Shown here piece by piece: positions 1 through 6,992 of a stretch of DNA of 18,253 bases. Made by a program: the position numbers and the translations under genes. Origin of the DNA: JAPUDQ01 sp964462335. Its GTDB lineage: Bacteria; Patescibacteriota; Saccharimonadia; Saccharimonadales; Saccharimonadaceae. The notes beneath the pieces were generated by a model. The model worked only from the letters and a program-made list of their open reading frames with translations, was not told where the DNA came from and made no database searches. The stretch lies in contig CAYWYG010000017.1 of assembly GCA_964462335.1 (NCBI GenBank), positions 1-18,253 of the forward strand. The letters are read 5' to 3'. Within the stretch, counting starts at the first letter, position 1, and each line of letters opens with the position of its first letter.

Positions 1-771
1 ATTGTGCGCACCAGGTAAGCTCAGTTCACTGACAGAGCAAATCGTCTCGCCTTCGACGCGAAATTCACCGTCCTCGGCGTAGACGCTGCCGGCATCGCGC
101 GTATTGTAACGGATATGATCGCCAAGTACCGATGCCTTGGCTATCTTTGCGCTCCATTCGTTGGACGGGTGATAAAAACAGACATCGTCAGCCGTCTGAT
201 AACGGCAAATGTTGCTCTTGGCGCGGATATAGTCTTTGAAATCAGCGTGTACATCAAGGTGGTCTGGTTCGATCATTAGCACCACCGCCACGTGCGGGCT
301 ACGCTCGAGGTCCCACAGCTGAAAACTACTCATCTCAAACACGACGATATGGTCGCGCCTAATCTTGGGCAGTACCGCCAATGACGGCTGCCCGATATTG
401 CCCACGAGGTGAACCGTATGGCCAGCCGCACGAAGAATGCTTGTGATAAGGCTGCTCGTCGTGCCTTTGCCCTTCGTGCCCGTCACACCGATGATCGGCG
501 CGGGGCACGTGGCAAAAAACTCGTTGGTACTCGACCAGACTTTGCCATCCGTCACGATAAAATGTGGTGGTAAACTGGCGGTACGCACCACCATGTCATA
601 GTCATGTAGCCCGCGAAAAATCTTAGGGCCATTATGAAATTTCGCCCCATTTGGCACTGGTCTCCCTGGTACTTCCGCCTCATCATAGATCGTGACGTCA
701 TGCCCCTGCTGGACGAAATAGTTATAATTCGCCTCACCTTCGACACCGTAGCCGGCAATTGCGATATTCAT
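1..771 (-). CDS. murD: UDP-N-acetylmuramoyl-L-alanine--D-glutamate ligase, N-terminal 257 aa (partial)
   Basis: MurD adds D-glutamate to UDP-MurNAc-L-Ala in the cytoplasm, using ATP, during peptidoglycan precursor synthesis. The frame is open from the ATG at 771 to the left window edge, so the C-terminal domain is missing only because the window ends. Seen in the 257 residues: an N-terminal Rossmann start with GYGVEG (7-12), the Mur-ligase ATP loop GTKGKGTT (98-105), EMSSFQLW (146-153), the HLDVH metal/substrate region (171-175), K185 in RAKSNI, which fits the carbamylated lysine of Mur ligases, and LPGAHN at the edge, the usual entry to the third domain. The GTKGKG loop and HLDVH motif favour MurD over MurC, MurE or MurF. 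A TATACT box lies 7 nt before the ATG and there is no Shine-Dalgarno, so the message is probably leaderless. The family call is firm. Confidence 0.93.
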   Translation of the reverse strand, partial: MNIAIAGYGVEGEANYNYFVQQGHDVTIYDEAEVPGRPVPNGAKFHNGPKIFRGLHDYDMVVRTASLPPHFIVTDGKVWSSTNEFFATCPAPIIGVTGTKGKGTTSSLITSILRAAGHTVHLVGNIGQPSLAVLPKIRRDHIVVFEMSSFQLWDLERSPHVAVVLMIEPDHLDVHADFKDYIRAKSNICRYQTADDVCFYHPSNEWSAKIAKASVLGDHIRYNTRDAGSVYAEDGEFRVEGETICSVSELSLPGAHN

Positions 772-778
772 GGTAACA

Positions 779-784
779 AGTATA
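779..784 (-). promoter_or_regulatory. -10 box of murD, start-codon-proximal
   Basis: TATACT on the minus strand ends 7 nt before the murD ATG (769-771). Transcription would start one or two bases before the codon or on it. No good -35 is seen at 16-18 bp. The upstream DNA is the AT-rich heptad array, which repeats TTGTAA-like hexamers, but at unsuitable spacing. Confidence 0.55.
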
Positions 785-786
785 AC

Positions 787-1050
787 TTATTACAGTTTAC
801 AATTTACAGTTTACAATTTACAAAAAATTTACAATTATCAATGATCAAGATGAGCGCAATATGTTTGTAATCTTTTGGGGTATCATGAGAAGCTCATATG
901 CTCCATTTTTCGATACTTATCAATATTTTATAACCTGCACACTAAATACAAGGGGTCGTGTTTTGAAATCATATTTCAGTCCGATACCCATTATTTGTAA
1001 ATTGCTCTATGAAAATTCATTGAAAATTGTAAACTGAAAACTGAAAATTA
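787..1050. repeat. Intergenic element with inverted AT-rich 7-bp repeat arms
   Basis: The 283-bp gap between murD and the M16 peptidase holds no credible gene. Its left arm (about 787-847) is built from 7-mers: GTTTACA, ATTTACA, GTTTACA, ATTTACA (795-822), then ATTTACA, ATTATCA and ATGATCA to 847. The right arm (about 1006-1050), read on the other strand, gives ATTTTCA, GTTTTCA, GTTTACA, ATTTTCA, ATGAATTTTCA. The arms are therefore inverted copies of one degenerate heptad, in the same outside-to-inside order. The roughly 160-bp centre has no open frame of note and one short hairpin (TGAAAT/ATTTCA near 970). The right arm touches the stop codon of the M16 gene. A second element of the same design lies at 5721-5858. 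Function unknown; a non-autonomous mobile repeat or a terminator-like hairpin is possible. Confidence 0.75.
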
Positions 1051-1054
1051 CCAT

Positions 1055-2338
1055 CTATTTTTCAAACAATGGCACGAGGCGTGTGTGGAGGCCGTCGACG
1101 AAGGCTTTGTCGACATTGCCGATGCCGCCGAGGAGCCAGCAGTCGGCGTTGATGAACTCGCGGGCGGTTTCGACGATACGATCGCGCGTGACCGCTTCGA
1201 TACTAGCAGGCTGTTGGTCGTAGTCGCTGATAAATCCGTCGAAAAAATACCGATCGGCATACCAACGGTTGATCTGCCCTGCTGTCTGCGCACCCATCTG
1301 GTGGCGGCCGAGGGCGTATTGGCGTGCCGCCTCGACTTCTTCGTCGGTTATCTCACCGCGCGTCACGGCGCGGATTTCACGAGCGATCAGATCGAATAAC
1401 TCCGGCGCACTCTCGGCCTCAAGCTCTGTACCAAAATCCCACATGCTGTTGTGTTCGTTCGCATTGGTGCTACTCCACATACCATAGGCGAGACCTTTTT
1501 TGCGAGCACCACCAAAGATGCGCGAGCGAAACGTGCCGTTCAAGATGTGATCGGCAAACTGCATGGCATCAACTTCGGCATCGCTCAGGCGTCGCGGCAC
1601 GACCATACTGAGTCCAAAGGTAAATGTCGTGGCTTCTTTGCGTTTGATAACGAGCGGGTCGGCACGGTGCAGTTCATCGACCGGCACACTGAGACGTTCG
1701 CCTTCTGGCAATTCCCAACTGTCGAGCATATCGCGGATCTTCGATTCACGACCGTGGATATTACCGGCGATCACAAACCGCATATTTGAGAGTGTGTGCG
1801 TCCGACGATAATGTTCGCGGATGTCAGCCGTCGTGACATTACCGATCGTCTTCACCCGCTCTGCCCATGTCAGCACATCTTCACCGAGTACCTGCGCCAT
1901 CTTAGACCAAAGCACCCACATGTGATTATTCAGATACCCATTGAGCTCGTTGCGGACATTGCCCGCCTCCGACTTTAGTTCATCGTCGATAAAACGCGGC
2001 TTGGTGATACTAAGCTGCTGGAGTTCGAGGATACGATCCCACTCAAAATCCGCACAATCGGTCATGTAGACCATGCTGTAATCGGCCGTCGTCGCGTTGA
2101 AATACGCACCGTTTTTGGTAAACTCGGCATCGAAATCAGCTGCGTCTTTGAACCGTGCATTGGCACCAAATGCCATATGCTCCATGATATGCGCCGTCTC
2201 TTCAATCGATTTGTCGCGCACATAGCGCGTACCGGCACGAAAATGAATCCGGCTGCTCATGACCTGCGCCCCAGGCACGTGGATGAGGAGACCTCGTGCG
2301 CCATTACGGAGCTGGACTTCGGTGACGGTGTGTTTCAT
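1055..2338 (-). CDS. M16 (pitrilysin/insulinase-like) zinc metallopeptidase
   Basis: Predicted zinc endopeptidase of 427 aa, similar in size to single-unit bacterial M16B enzymes, which cleave peptides inside a closed chamber. The inverted zinc motif HIMEH is at residues 50-54 within EETAHIMEHMAFG. The third ligand is E131 in RNELNG, exactly 77 residues after the second histidine, as in pitrilysin, so this is the catalytic type rather than an inactive partner subunit. The C-terminal half looks like the usual peptidase_M16_C domain. No signal peptide is visible. I chose the ATG at 2338: protein similarity begins there (MKHTVTEVQLRNG), and an in-frame extension to 2515 would translate the repeat/palindrome region. 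A GGAG lies 10 nt before this ATG, partly in the loop of a small hairpin (2344-2358). The substrate cannot be told from sequence. Confidence 0.9.
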   Translation of the reverse strand: MKHTVTEVQLRNGARGLLIHVPGAQVMSSRIHFRAGTRYVRDKSIEETAHIMEHMAFGANARFKDAADFDAEFTKNGAYFNATTADYSMVYMTDCADFEWDRILELQQLSITKPRFIDDELKSEAGNVRNELNGYLNNHMWVLWSKMAQVLGEDVLTWAERVKTIGNVTTADIREHYRRTHTLSNMRFVIAGNIHGRESKIRDMLDSWELPEGERLSVPVDELHRADPLVIKRKEATTFTFGLSMVVPRRLSDAEVDAMQFADHILNGTFRSRIFGGARKKGLAYGMWSSTNANEHNSMWDFGTELEAESAPELFDLIAREIRAVTRGEITDEEVEAARQYALGRHQMGAQTAGQINRWYADRYFFDGFISDYDQQPASIEAVTRDRIVETAREFINADCWLLGGIGNVDKAFVDGLHTRLVPLFEK

Positions 2339-2343
2339 CTGTT

Positions 2344-2358
2344 GTTGTCTCCGACAAC
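2344..2358 (-). promoter_or_regulatory. Hairpin carrying the M16 Shine-Dalgarno
   Basis: On the minus strand GTTGTC-GGA-GACAAC forms a 6-bp stem with a 3-nt loop, ending 5 nt before the M16 ATG. The only Shine-Dalgarno-like string, GGAG, is formed by the loop plus the first stem base. It could modulate initiation. This is an inference from sequence alone. Confidence 0.4.
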
Positions 2359-2386
2359 AGAAGGAAGAAGGAAGAAGGCAGAAGGC
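2359..2386. repeat. GA-rich 7-bp tandem repeat
   Basis: Four consecutive heptads AGAAGGA, AGAAGGA, AGAAGGC, AGAAGGC are followed by a decayed AGAGGCA. The repeat lies between the M16 start and the large palindrome. It has the same period as the AT-rich arrays in this window but an unrelated unit. Confidence 0.75.
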
Positions 2387-2405
2387 AGAGGCAAAGAAGC
2401 GCCAG

Positions 2406-2498
2406 CCCAGGGTGACAGCTGGCGGGGCGGCCCTGACATTCTTTTTCGGGTAGCTACCGAAAAAAATGTGGGGGCGGACCAGCTGGCAGGACCCTGGG
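2406..2498. repeat. 93-bp imperfect palindrome in the secA/M16 gap
   Basis: The outer ends are CCCAGGGT (2406-2413) and ACCCTGGG (2491-2498). The inner matches are CAGCTGG on each side, a GC-rich block, and ACATTCTTTTTCGG facing CCGAAAAAAATGT. The centre GGTAGCTACC (2449-2458) is itself a perfect palindrome. The arms pair with a few bulges. It could fold in RNA downstream of secA and act as a terminator or stabiliser, or be a REP/MITE-like element. Confidence 0.7.
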
Positions 2499-2512
2499 AG
2501 AGGAGCGAAACC

Positions 2513-2532
2513 CATCCGCCAATTGGCGGATG
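2513..2532. repeat. Perfect 20-bp palindrome
   Basis: CATCCGCCAATTGGCGGATG reads the same on both strands. It lies 32 bp after the secA stop, between secA and the larger palindrome. In RNA it forms an 8-bp GC-rich stem with an AATT loop. There is no clear run of T after it in the direction of secA transcription, so it is not a textbook terminator. It could be a protein-binding site or the edge of a repeat element. Confidence 0.7.
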
Positions 2533-2564
2533 AAGCGACGTGGTGACTACACTCATCCTAAGCA

Positions 2565-5180
2565 TTACTTCCTTTTCCGACTGGCGCGGGTGGCTTTGCG
2601 TTTCTTCTTGGCGGCTTTTTTCTTGTCAGCTTTCATCTTTGCAGTCGTGTCTTTTTTGACTTTGAAATCTTCATCATGTGTATGCATCGATGCATCACCC
2701 AGTTCATTGACGCCCTGCTCGATCGCCCCTGCCGCCGCCTTGGTCAGATCGGACTCGTACACATCGTCTTCGAGTTTTGCGGGGCGCAATTCCTCTTTGC
2801 GAACATGGAAAATCGCGCGCAACACTTCATCGCGCAGTGTGCGTTGCAGACTCTCAAACATCTTTTGTGATTCTGAACGATACTCAACGAGCGGATCGCG
2901 CTGACCGACCGAGCGCCAGTGGATACCCTCGCGCAAATGTTGCATGTTTTCGAGATGTTGCATCCAGAGCACGTCGAGCACCTGTAAATAGACATCACGC
3001 TCGAGACCTCGCATAAGTTCTAGTGTGAGATCTTTTTCACGGGATTTGTAAAATTTCTCCGCGAGCTCGCGCGCGGCCTTGAACCGTTTGCGATCGTTTT
3101 TCTCTCGACCGATTGTCTCGAGCGACGACTCTTTGACGGGGATGACTGTCGTAAACTCTTCGACAAATTTCGGATTGTTTTTGAGCGGCAACGTCACCGC
3201 ATCGCGGACTTTCTCAGATATCAGTCGCTCGATCTCCTCATGAATGTCTTTGCCCTCTAAGATCTGGCGGCGAATACCGTAGACGACTTTGCGGTGACGA
3301 TTGATGACATTGTCGTATTGCACGACGTTTTTGCGCGTATCGTAGTTGTAACCCTCGACGCGTTTTTGCGCGGCTTCGAGCGTCTTACTGACGGCACGGT
3401 TTTCGATAGGCATGTCCTCCTCGACACCAAGGCGATTCATGAGCGCCGCAATGCGATCACCCTGAAAGATACGCATCAGATCATCTTCGGTGCTGACATA
3501 AAACTGCGTACTACCTGGATCACCCTGACGACCACCACGACCACGCAGCTGATTGTCGATACGACGTGCCTCGTGTCGCTCACTCCCTAGCACCGCGAGA
3601 CCGCCCGCTTCTTTGACACCCTCACCGAGGACGATATCCGTACCACGCCCGGCAATGTTGGTTGCAAGTGTAATCGCACCTTTTTGACCTGCTTCAGCGA
3701 CAATCACTGCTTCGCGCTCATTGTTCTTGGCGTTGAGTAGTTCATGCTTGAGTCCAGCTTTAGTCAGCGCTTTGCTGATCAGCTCGTTTTTCGCGATACT
3801 CGCACTTCCGATCAGGACCGGACGACCCACCTCGTGGAGTGCTTTGACGTCAGCAACAAGCGCCTTGATCTTGCCTGACTCGGTCTTAAATATCTTGTCG
3901 ATATGATCTTTGCGAGCCAGTGGGCGATTCGACGGAATCTGGATCACGTCGAGGCCATAGATCTGTTGAAATTCCTCAGCCTCAGTAAACGCCGTCCCTG
4001 TCATACCTGATAGTTTTGTATAAAGACGGAAATAGTTTTGGAACGAAATAGTGGCAAGCGTCTGGCTTTCTTCGCGCACCTGCACGGACTCTTTGGCCTC
4101 AATTGCCTGATGTAAGCCTTCGTTGTAACGACGACCATGCATGAGGCGGCCAGTAAACTCATCAACGATGATGACTTCACCATCTGTGGTGACGACGTAA
4201 TCCTTGTCACGACGAAACAGCGTCTGCGCGCGCAATGCCTGATCGAGATGATACACGCTCCGCACATGATCGGGGCTGTAGAGATTTTTGACGCCGAGAA
4301 GTTTCTGGACTTTTTCGACGCCTTCGTCGGTCAGACTCACCGAGCGGCGTTTTTCATCAAGTAAATAATGCTCAGGTTTGAGGCTGGCCGCAACTTTGCT
4401 GAAACGGATGTATTGTTCAGGATTTTCACTCGCTGGCGCACTGATGATCAACGGAGTGCGCGCCTCGTCGATCAGGATAGAATCGACCTCATCGACGATG
4501 GCAAAATTGAGCTCGCGTTGGCGCAGCAGATCAGTCTCATTCACCATGTTATCGCGCAGATAGTCAAACCCAAACTCGTTATTCGTCCCATACGTGATAT
4601 CAGCTGCGTAGGCTTCCTTGCGGGTACAGGGACGGAGTTTTTTCATACGCGGATCGGTGTGCGATTCGTTATCGTACTTTGCATCGTAGATAAATGATTG
4701 GTCATTGATGATACATCCAGTAGTAAGACCAAGCGCATCATAAAGCTGGCCCATCCAGCCCGTATCGCGCTGGGCGAGGTAATCGTTGACTGTCACGACA
4801 TGGACGCCTTTGCTGCTGAGCGCATTGAGATAGACTGGTGCGGTCGCCATAAGCGTCTTCCCCTCGCCGGTTTTCATCTCTGCGACGTTACCCTCGTGCA
4901 ATGCAATACCGGCAATCAGCTGCACATCATAGTGCCGCTGTCCGAGAGTGCGATCACTCATCTCACGGACAAGCGCAAATGCATCTGGCAATATGTCATC
5001 GAGCGTCGTTTTCTTTTTCTCTAGCCGCCCTTTGAGGACTTCTGTTTGCTTCTTGAGGTCAGTTTTGCTCATCGCGTGGTATTTTTCTGCCAGCGCGTTG
5101 ATAGTCGTGACTTTTTTGGTCAATCGCTTGAGTGTCCGCGCCTGTGGATCACCGAAAATTTTAGTCAATGCCTGTTTCAT
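2565..5180 (-). CDS. secA: Preprotein translocase ATPase SecA
   Basis: SecA drives ATP-dependent export of unfolded preproteins through SecYEG at the inner face of the membrane. The 871 aa are of normal length. Seen: Walker A MKTGEGKT (102-109), VNDYLAQRD just after it, TYGTNNEFGFDYLRDN (197-211), the DEAD-type Walker B DEVDSILIDEARTPL (230-244), the second helicase half with TNIAGRGTDI and QLRGRGGRQGDPG, and a helical scaffold with WMQHLENMQHLREGI. The usual C-terminal zinc motif (CxCxSGxxxxxCH) is absent; the chain ends in a Lys/Arg-rich tail of about 25 residues, which may contact lipid or ribosome (inference). The start is backed by a GAGGGAAG Shine-Dalgarno and by a TATAAT promoter at 5226-5231. 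hpf lies upstream on the same strand, 90 bp away. Confidence 0.98.
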   Translation of the reverse strand: MKQALTKIFGDPQARTLKRLTKKVTTINALAEKYHAMSKTDLKKQTEVLKGRLEKKKTTLDDILPDAFALVREMSDRTLGQRHYDVQLIAGIALHEGNVAEMKTGEGKTLMATAPVYLNALSSKGVHVVTVNDYLAQRDTGWMGQLYDALGLTTGCIINDQSFIYDAKYDNESHTDPRMKKLRPCTRKEAYAADITYGTNNEFGFDYLRDNMVNETDLLRQRELNFAIVDEVDSILIDEARTPLIISAPASENPEQYIRFSKVAASLKPEHYLLDEKRRSVSLTDEGVEKVQKLLGVKNLYSPDHVRSVYHLDQALRAQTLFRRDKDYVVTTDGEVIIVDEFTGRLMHGRRYNEGLHQAIEAKESVQVREESQTLATISFQNYFRLYTKLSGMTGTAFTEAEEFQQIYGLDVIQIPSNRPLARKDHIDKIFKTESGKIKALVADVKALHEVGRPVLIGSASIAKNELISKALTKAGLKHELLNAKNNEREAVIVAEAGQKGAITLATNIAGRGTDIVLGEGVKEAGGLAVLGSERHEARRIDNQLRGRGGRQGDPGSTQFYVSTEDDLMRIFQGDRIAALMNRLGVEEDMPIENRAVSKTLEAAQKRVEGYNYDTRKNVVQYDNVINRHRKVVYGIRRQILEGKDIHEEIERLISEKVRDAVTLPLKNNPKFVEEFTTVIPVKESSLETIGREKNDRKRFKAARELAEKFYKSREKDLTLELMRGLERDVYLQVLDVLWMQHLENMQHLREGIHWRSVGQRDPLVEYRSESQKMFESLQRTLRDEVLRAIFHVRKEELRPAKLEDDVYESDLTKAAAGAIEQGVNELGDASMHTHDEDFKVKKDTTAKMKADKKKAAKKKRKATRASRKRK

Positions 5181-5225
5181 GTATCACTCTTCCCTCTTAG
5201 TTAGTCCTATGGTAAAACTCATTCA

Positions 5226-5254
5226 ATTATACCGTCTATAAGAGAGAAAACCAA
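5226..5254 (-). promoter_or_regulatory. Promoter of secA
   Basis: On the minus strand TTGGTT (5249-5254) is followed after 17 bp by a perfect TATAAT (5226-5231). Transcription should begin near 5219, giving a leader of about 38 nt that holds the GAGGGAAG Shine-Dalgarno. A weak hairpin, TAGCA/TGCTA (5256-5269), followed by a T-rich stretch overlaps the -35 side and may end hpf transcription. Confidence 0.65.
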
Positions 5255-5270
5255 GTAGCATCTATGCTAT

Positions 5271-5663
5271 CTACGAGGCTTCGATCGGATCAACGCTCAA
5301 GCGAACGCGCTCTTTGATCGAACGGAGTAGCCGTTGCGCACGACCGCCGCGAAAAGCGTGTTCATCGTGATATTTTTTCAGCTGGGTGGTCAATTTTGCT
5401 TCGACGATATCGACCGCCGCCAGCATATTGAGCGTGCTATCTTTGGCGGTGATCTTGCGCTGTGGCACAGTCAGGATGATATCGCACTCGTATTTATTGC
5501 CTTTGGCACGATTGACTTCTTTGAGAACTACCTCAGCTTTGGCAGTCTTACGTGCGTGACGCGGGAGAAATCGATCGAGACGCCCGATCTTCTTCATGAC
5601 GTATCTTTTCGTCACCTCGTCAGGCGAGTAGCGTACTCCGGTTATATCGATATGCGTGATCAT
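5271..5663 (-). CDS. hpf: Ribosome hibernation factor, short HPF/RaiA type
   Basis: Short HPF/YfiA proteins bind the 30S decoding channel of idle ribosomes and block translation in slow growth. The 130 aa match the S30AE/HPF fold: an N-terminal strand ITHIDITGVRYSPDEVTKRY, a helix to about residue 30, KAEVVLKEV (43-51), a central CDIILTVP strand, and a helix with MLAAVDIVEAKLTTQLKKYHDE, then a basic tail. The C-terminal dimerisation domain of long HPF is missing, so it should act as a single-domain inactivator rather than by itself joining 70S into 100S. The start has a near-perfect AAGGAGGT Shine-Dalgarno and a TATAAT 37 nt upstream. Its place beside secA is common in bacteria. hpf versus raiA naming is arbitrary here. 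Confidence 0.92.
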   Translation of the reverse strand: MITHIDITGVRYSPDEVTKRYVMKKIGRLDRFLPRHARKTAKAEVVLKEVNRAKGNKYECDIILTVPQRKITAKDSTLNMLAAVDIVEAKLTTQLKKYHDEHAFRGGRAQRLLRSIKERVRLSVDPIEAS

Positions 5664-5700
5664 AGTGACCTCCTTTTGATATTACCGTGTTGGTACTATT

Positions 5701-5706
5701 ATTATA
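5701..5706 (-). promoter_or_regulatory. -10 box of hpf
   Basis: A perfect TATAAT on the minus strand lies 37 nt before the hpf ATG, leaving room for the AAGGAGGT site. The -35 region falls in the edge of the heptad array (5721 onward), where TGAACT/GTGAAC is only a weak match. Confidence 0.55.
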
Positions 5707-5720
5707 GCACTGAAAATGAT

Positions 5721-5858
5721 CAGTTCACAGTTTACAGTTCACAGTTCACAGTTCACAATGAATTATCAATTTTCATTTTACAAATAACCTAGGGTGTATG
5801 TGGGATTATTTTTAATAATTGATAATTGTAAAATTGTAAACTGTTAACTGTAAATTCA
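5721..5858. repeat. Second intergenic element with inverted 7-bp repeat arms
   Basis: The left arm starts with five exact-period heptads, CAGTTCA, CAGTTTA, CAGTTCA, CAGTTCA, CAGTTCA (5721-5755), then CAATGAA, TTATCAA, TTTTCAT, TTTACAA. The right arm, read on the other strand from 5858, gives ATTTACA, GTTAACA, GTTTACA, ATTTTACA, ATTATCA, ATTATTA. The arms can fold into a long AT-rich hairpin around a spacer of about 30 bp that contains CCTAGG. The pyrD stop codon TGA (5856-5858) lies within the right arm edge. This is the same design as the element at 787-1050, with a shorter centre. No gene is visible inside. Confidence 0.78.
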
Positions 5859-6986
5859 GTTGTTGTCGGCGCCGACTGCTTGCGAGATATGAGTGAATCC
5901 ATCGCGCTCGAGCAGTTCGACCAGGCCATGGTTGATCTCGCCGATGAGCTGTGGACCCTCAAATATCATACCGGTGATGAGCCCGATGAGACTAGCACCG
6001 GCACGGATCTTGGTGTAGGCATCATCTGCAGAAAATACACCTCCTACCCCTATAATCACTAGCCGATCACCGTAGTGTCGGTATGTTTTGCGGATCAATT
6101 CTGTCGAGATATCACGTGTCGGCATACCACTCAAGCTGCCTACTATATCACTAGATAGTTCATCCGCAAGCTGCGCTTGATGACGATCTTTGAGCAGATT
6201 GCCAATTGTCACCCCTGCGACATCATGACGAACGATAGTGTCGAGAAGTGCCGACGTGTGCGCCCAGCTCAGCCCAATCGGCATCTTGACGATCAGCGGG
6301 CGCGTCAGTCGAAGTTCATCGATACGGCTTAGCAGCTGCTCCAAACGATCGGCGTCGGTAAATGGCTGCCCGCCGTAGGCATTGGGGCATGAGATGTTGA
6401 GTTCATAGGCTGCGATACGATGAGTTGCCTCCAGCTTAGTGAGGCTGGCACAGTAATCATCGATGGCTATATCGTCATGGGCAGTAAACTCAGCGTTCGT
6501 TTTGGCAACACTCACGACAAGGGGGAAATCCGTGAATAGTCCCCGAGCGTACTGACTGATCGTATCGCTGACCGCACTCACGCCACGGTTTGGCAACCCC
6601 GCATGGACGACAAGCGACCGGCTGCGCGGCAGCCGATAAAACCAGGGGCGCGGATTGCCATCGCAAGCCACCGCCGTCACTGATCCGCCCGTCATATACC
6701 CAAAACCGACTGATTTCATCAACTGGACAAGTTCGACATTTTTATCAAACCCAGCCGCGAGCCCGACGGGATTGCGAAACGATATGCCAGAAATAGTCTG
6801 CCTCAGATGCCTCGCATCATGAAATGCCCAGGTGCGCGGAATCGCCCGTACACCGAGCATGTGCGGTAGTAGCTTGCCGAGACGGACGATGTCAGCATGC
6901 ACCTTGTCAGGATGACGACGAAACAACAGCGGCTTTGCTACCTTTGTATAACCGGCACGAGTCAGTGAACGAGCCGTCCTGCCCAT
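5856..6986 (-). CDS. pyrD: Dihydroorotate dehydrogenase, class 2-like
   Basis: Flavoenzyme oxidising dihydroorotate to orotate in pyrimidine synthesis. The 376 aa resemble the membrane-associated quinone-linked class 2: an N-terminal helical extension with KPLLFRRHPDKVHADIV (18-34), FRNPVGLAAGFDKN (70-83), NPRPWFYRLP (111-120), and a C-terminal FMN-phosphate region IIGVGG plus GASLIGLITGMIFEGP. Oddly, the catalytic-base position reads NISCPN with Cys200, the residue typical of class 1 enzymes; class 2 normally has Ser (NISSPN). GLPNRG (130-135) also looks more like class 1A GLPN than class 2 GFNN. The electron acceptor is therefore uncertain. It starts 6 nt after the serS stop with no clear Shine-Dalgarno, suggesting co-transcription and perhaps coupled translation. 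The stop lies in the heptad element. Confidence 0.88.
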   Translation of the reverse strand: MGRTARSLTRAGYTKVAKPLLFRRHPDKVHADIVRLGKLLPHMLGVRAIPRTWAFHDARHLRQTISGISFRNPVGLAAGFDKNVELVQLMKSVGFGYMTGGSVTAVACDGNPRPWFYRLPRSRSLVVHAGLPNRGVSAVSDTISQYARGLFTDFPLVVSVAKTNAEFTAHDDIAIDDYCASLTKLEATHRIAAYELNISCPNAYGGQPFTDADRLEQLLSRIDELRLTRPLIVKMPIGLSWAHTSALLDTIVRHDVAGVTIGNLLKDRHQAQLADELSSDIVGSLSGMPTRDISTELIRKTYRHYGDRLVIIGVGGVFSADDAYTKIRAGASLIGLITGMIFEGPQLIGEINHGLVELLERDGFTHISQAVGADNN

Positions 6987-6992
6987 ATCTGT

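Noticed and set aside
787..847. CRISPR array
   Set aside because: The repeats are contiguous 7-mers with no spacers, and there are no cas genes.
2339..2515. N-terminal extension of the M16 peptidase to an ATG at 2515
   Set aside because: The extra 59 residues are translation of the palindrome and GA-heptad block, with no peptidase similarity; family similarity starts at the ATG at 2338.
5334..5792. Plus-strand 152-aa open frame
   Set aside because: It runs antisense to hpf and into the heptad array; hpf has clear family motifs, a Shine-Dalgarno site and a promoter.
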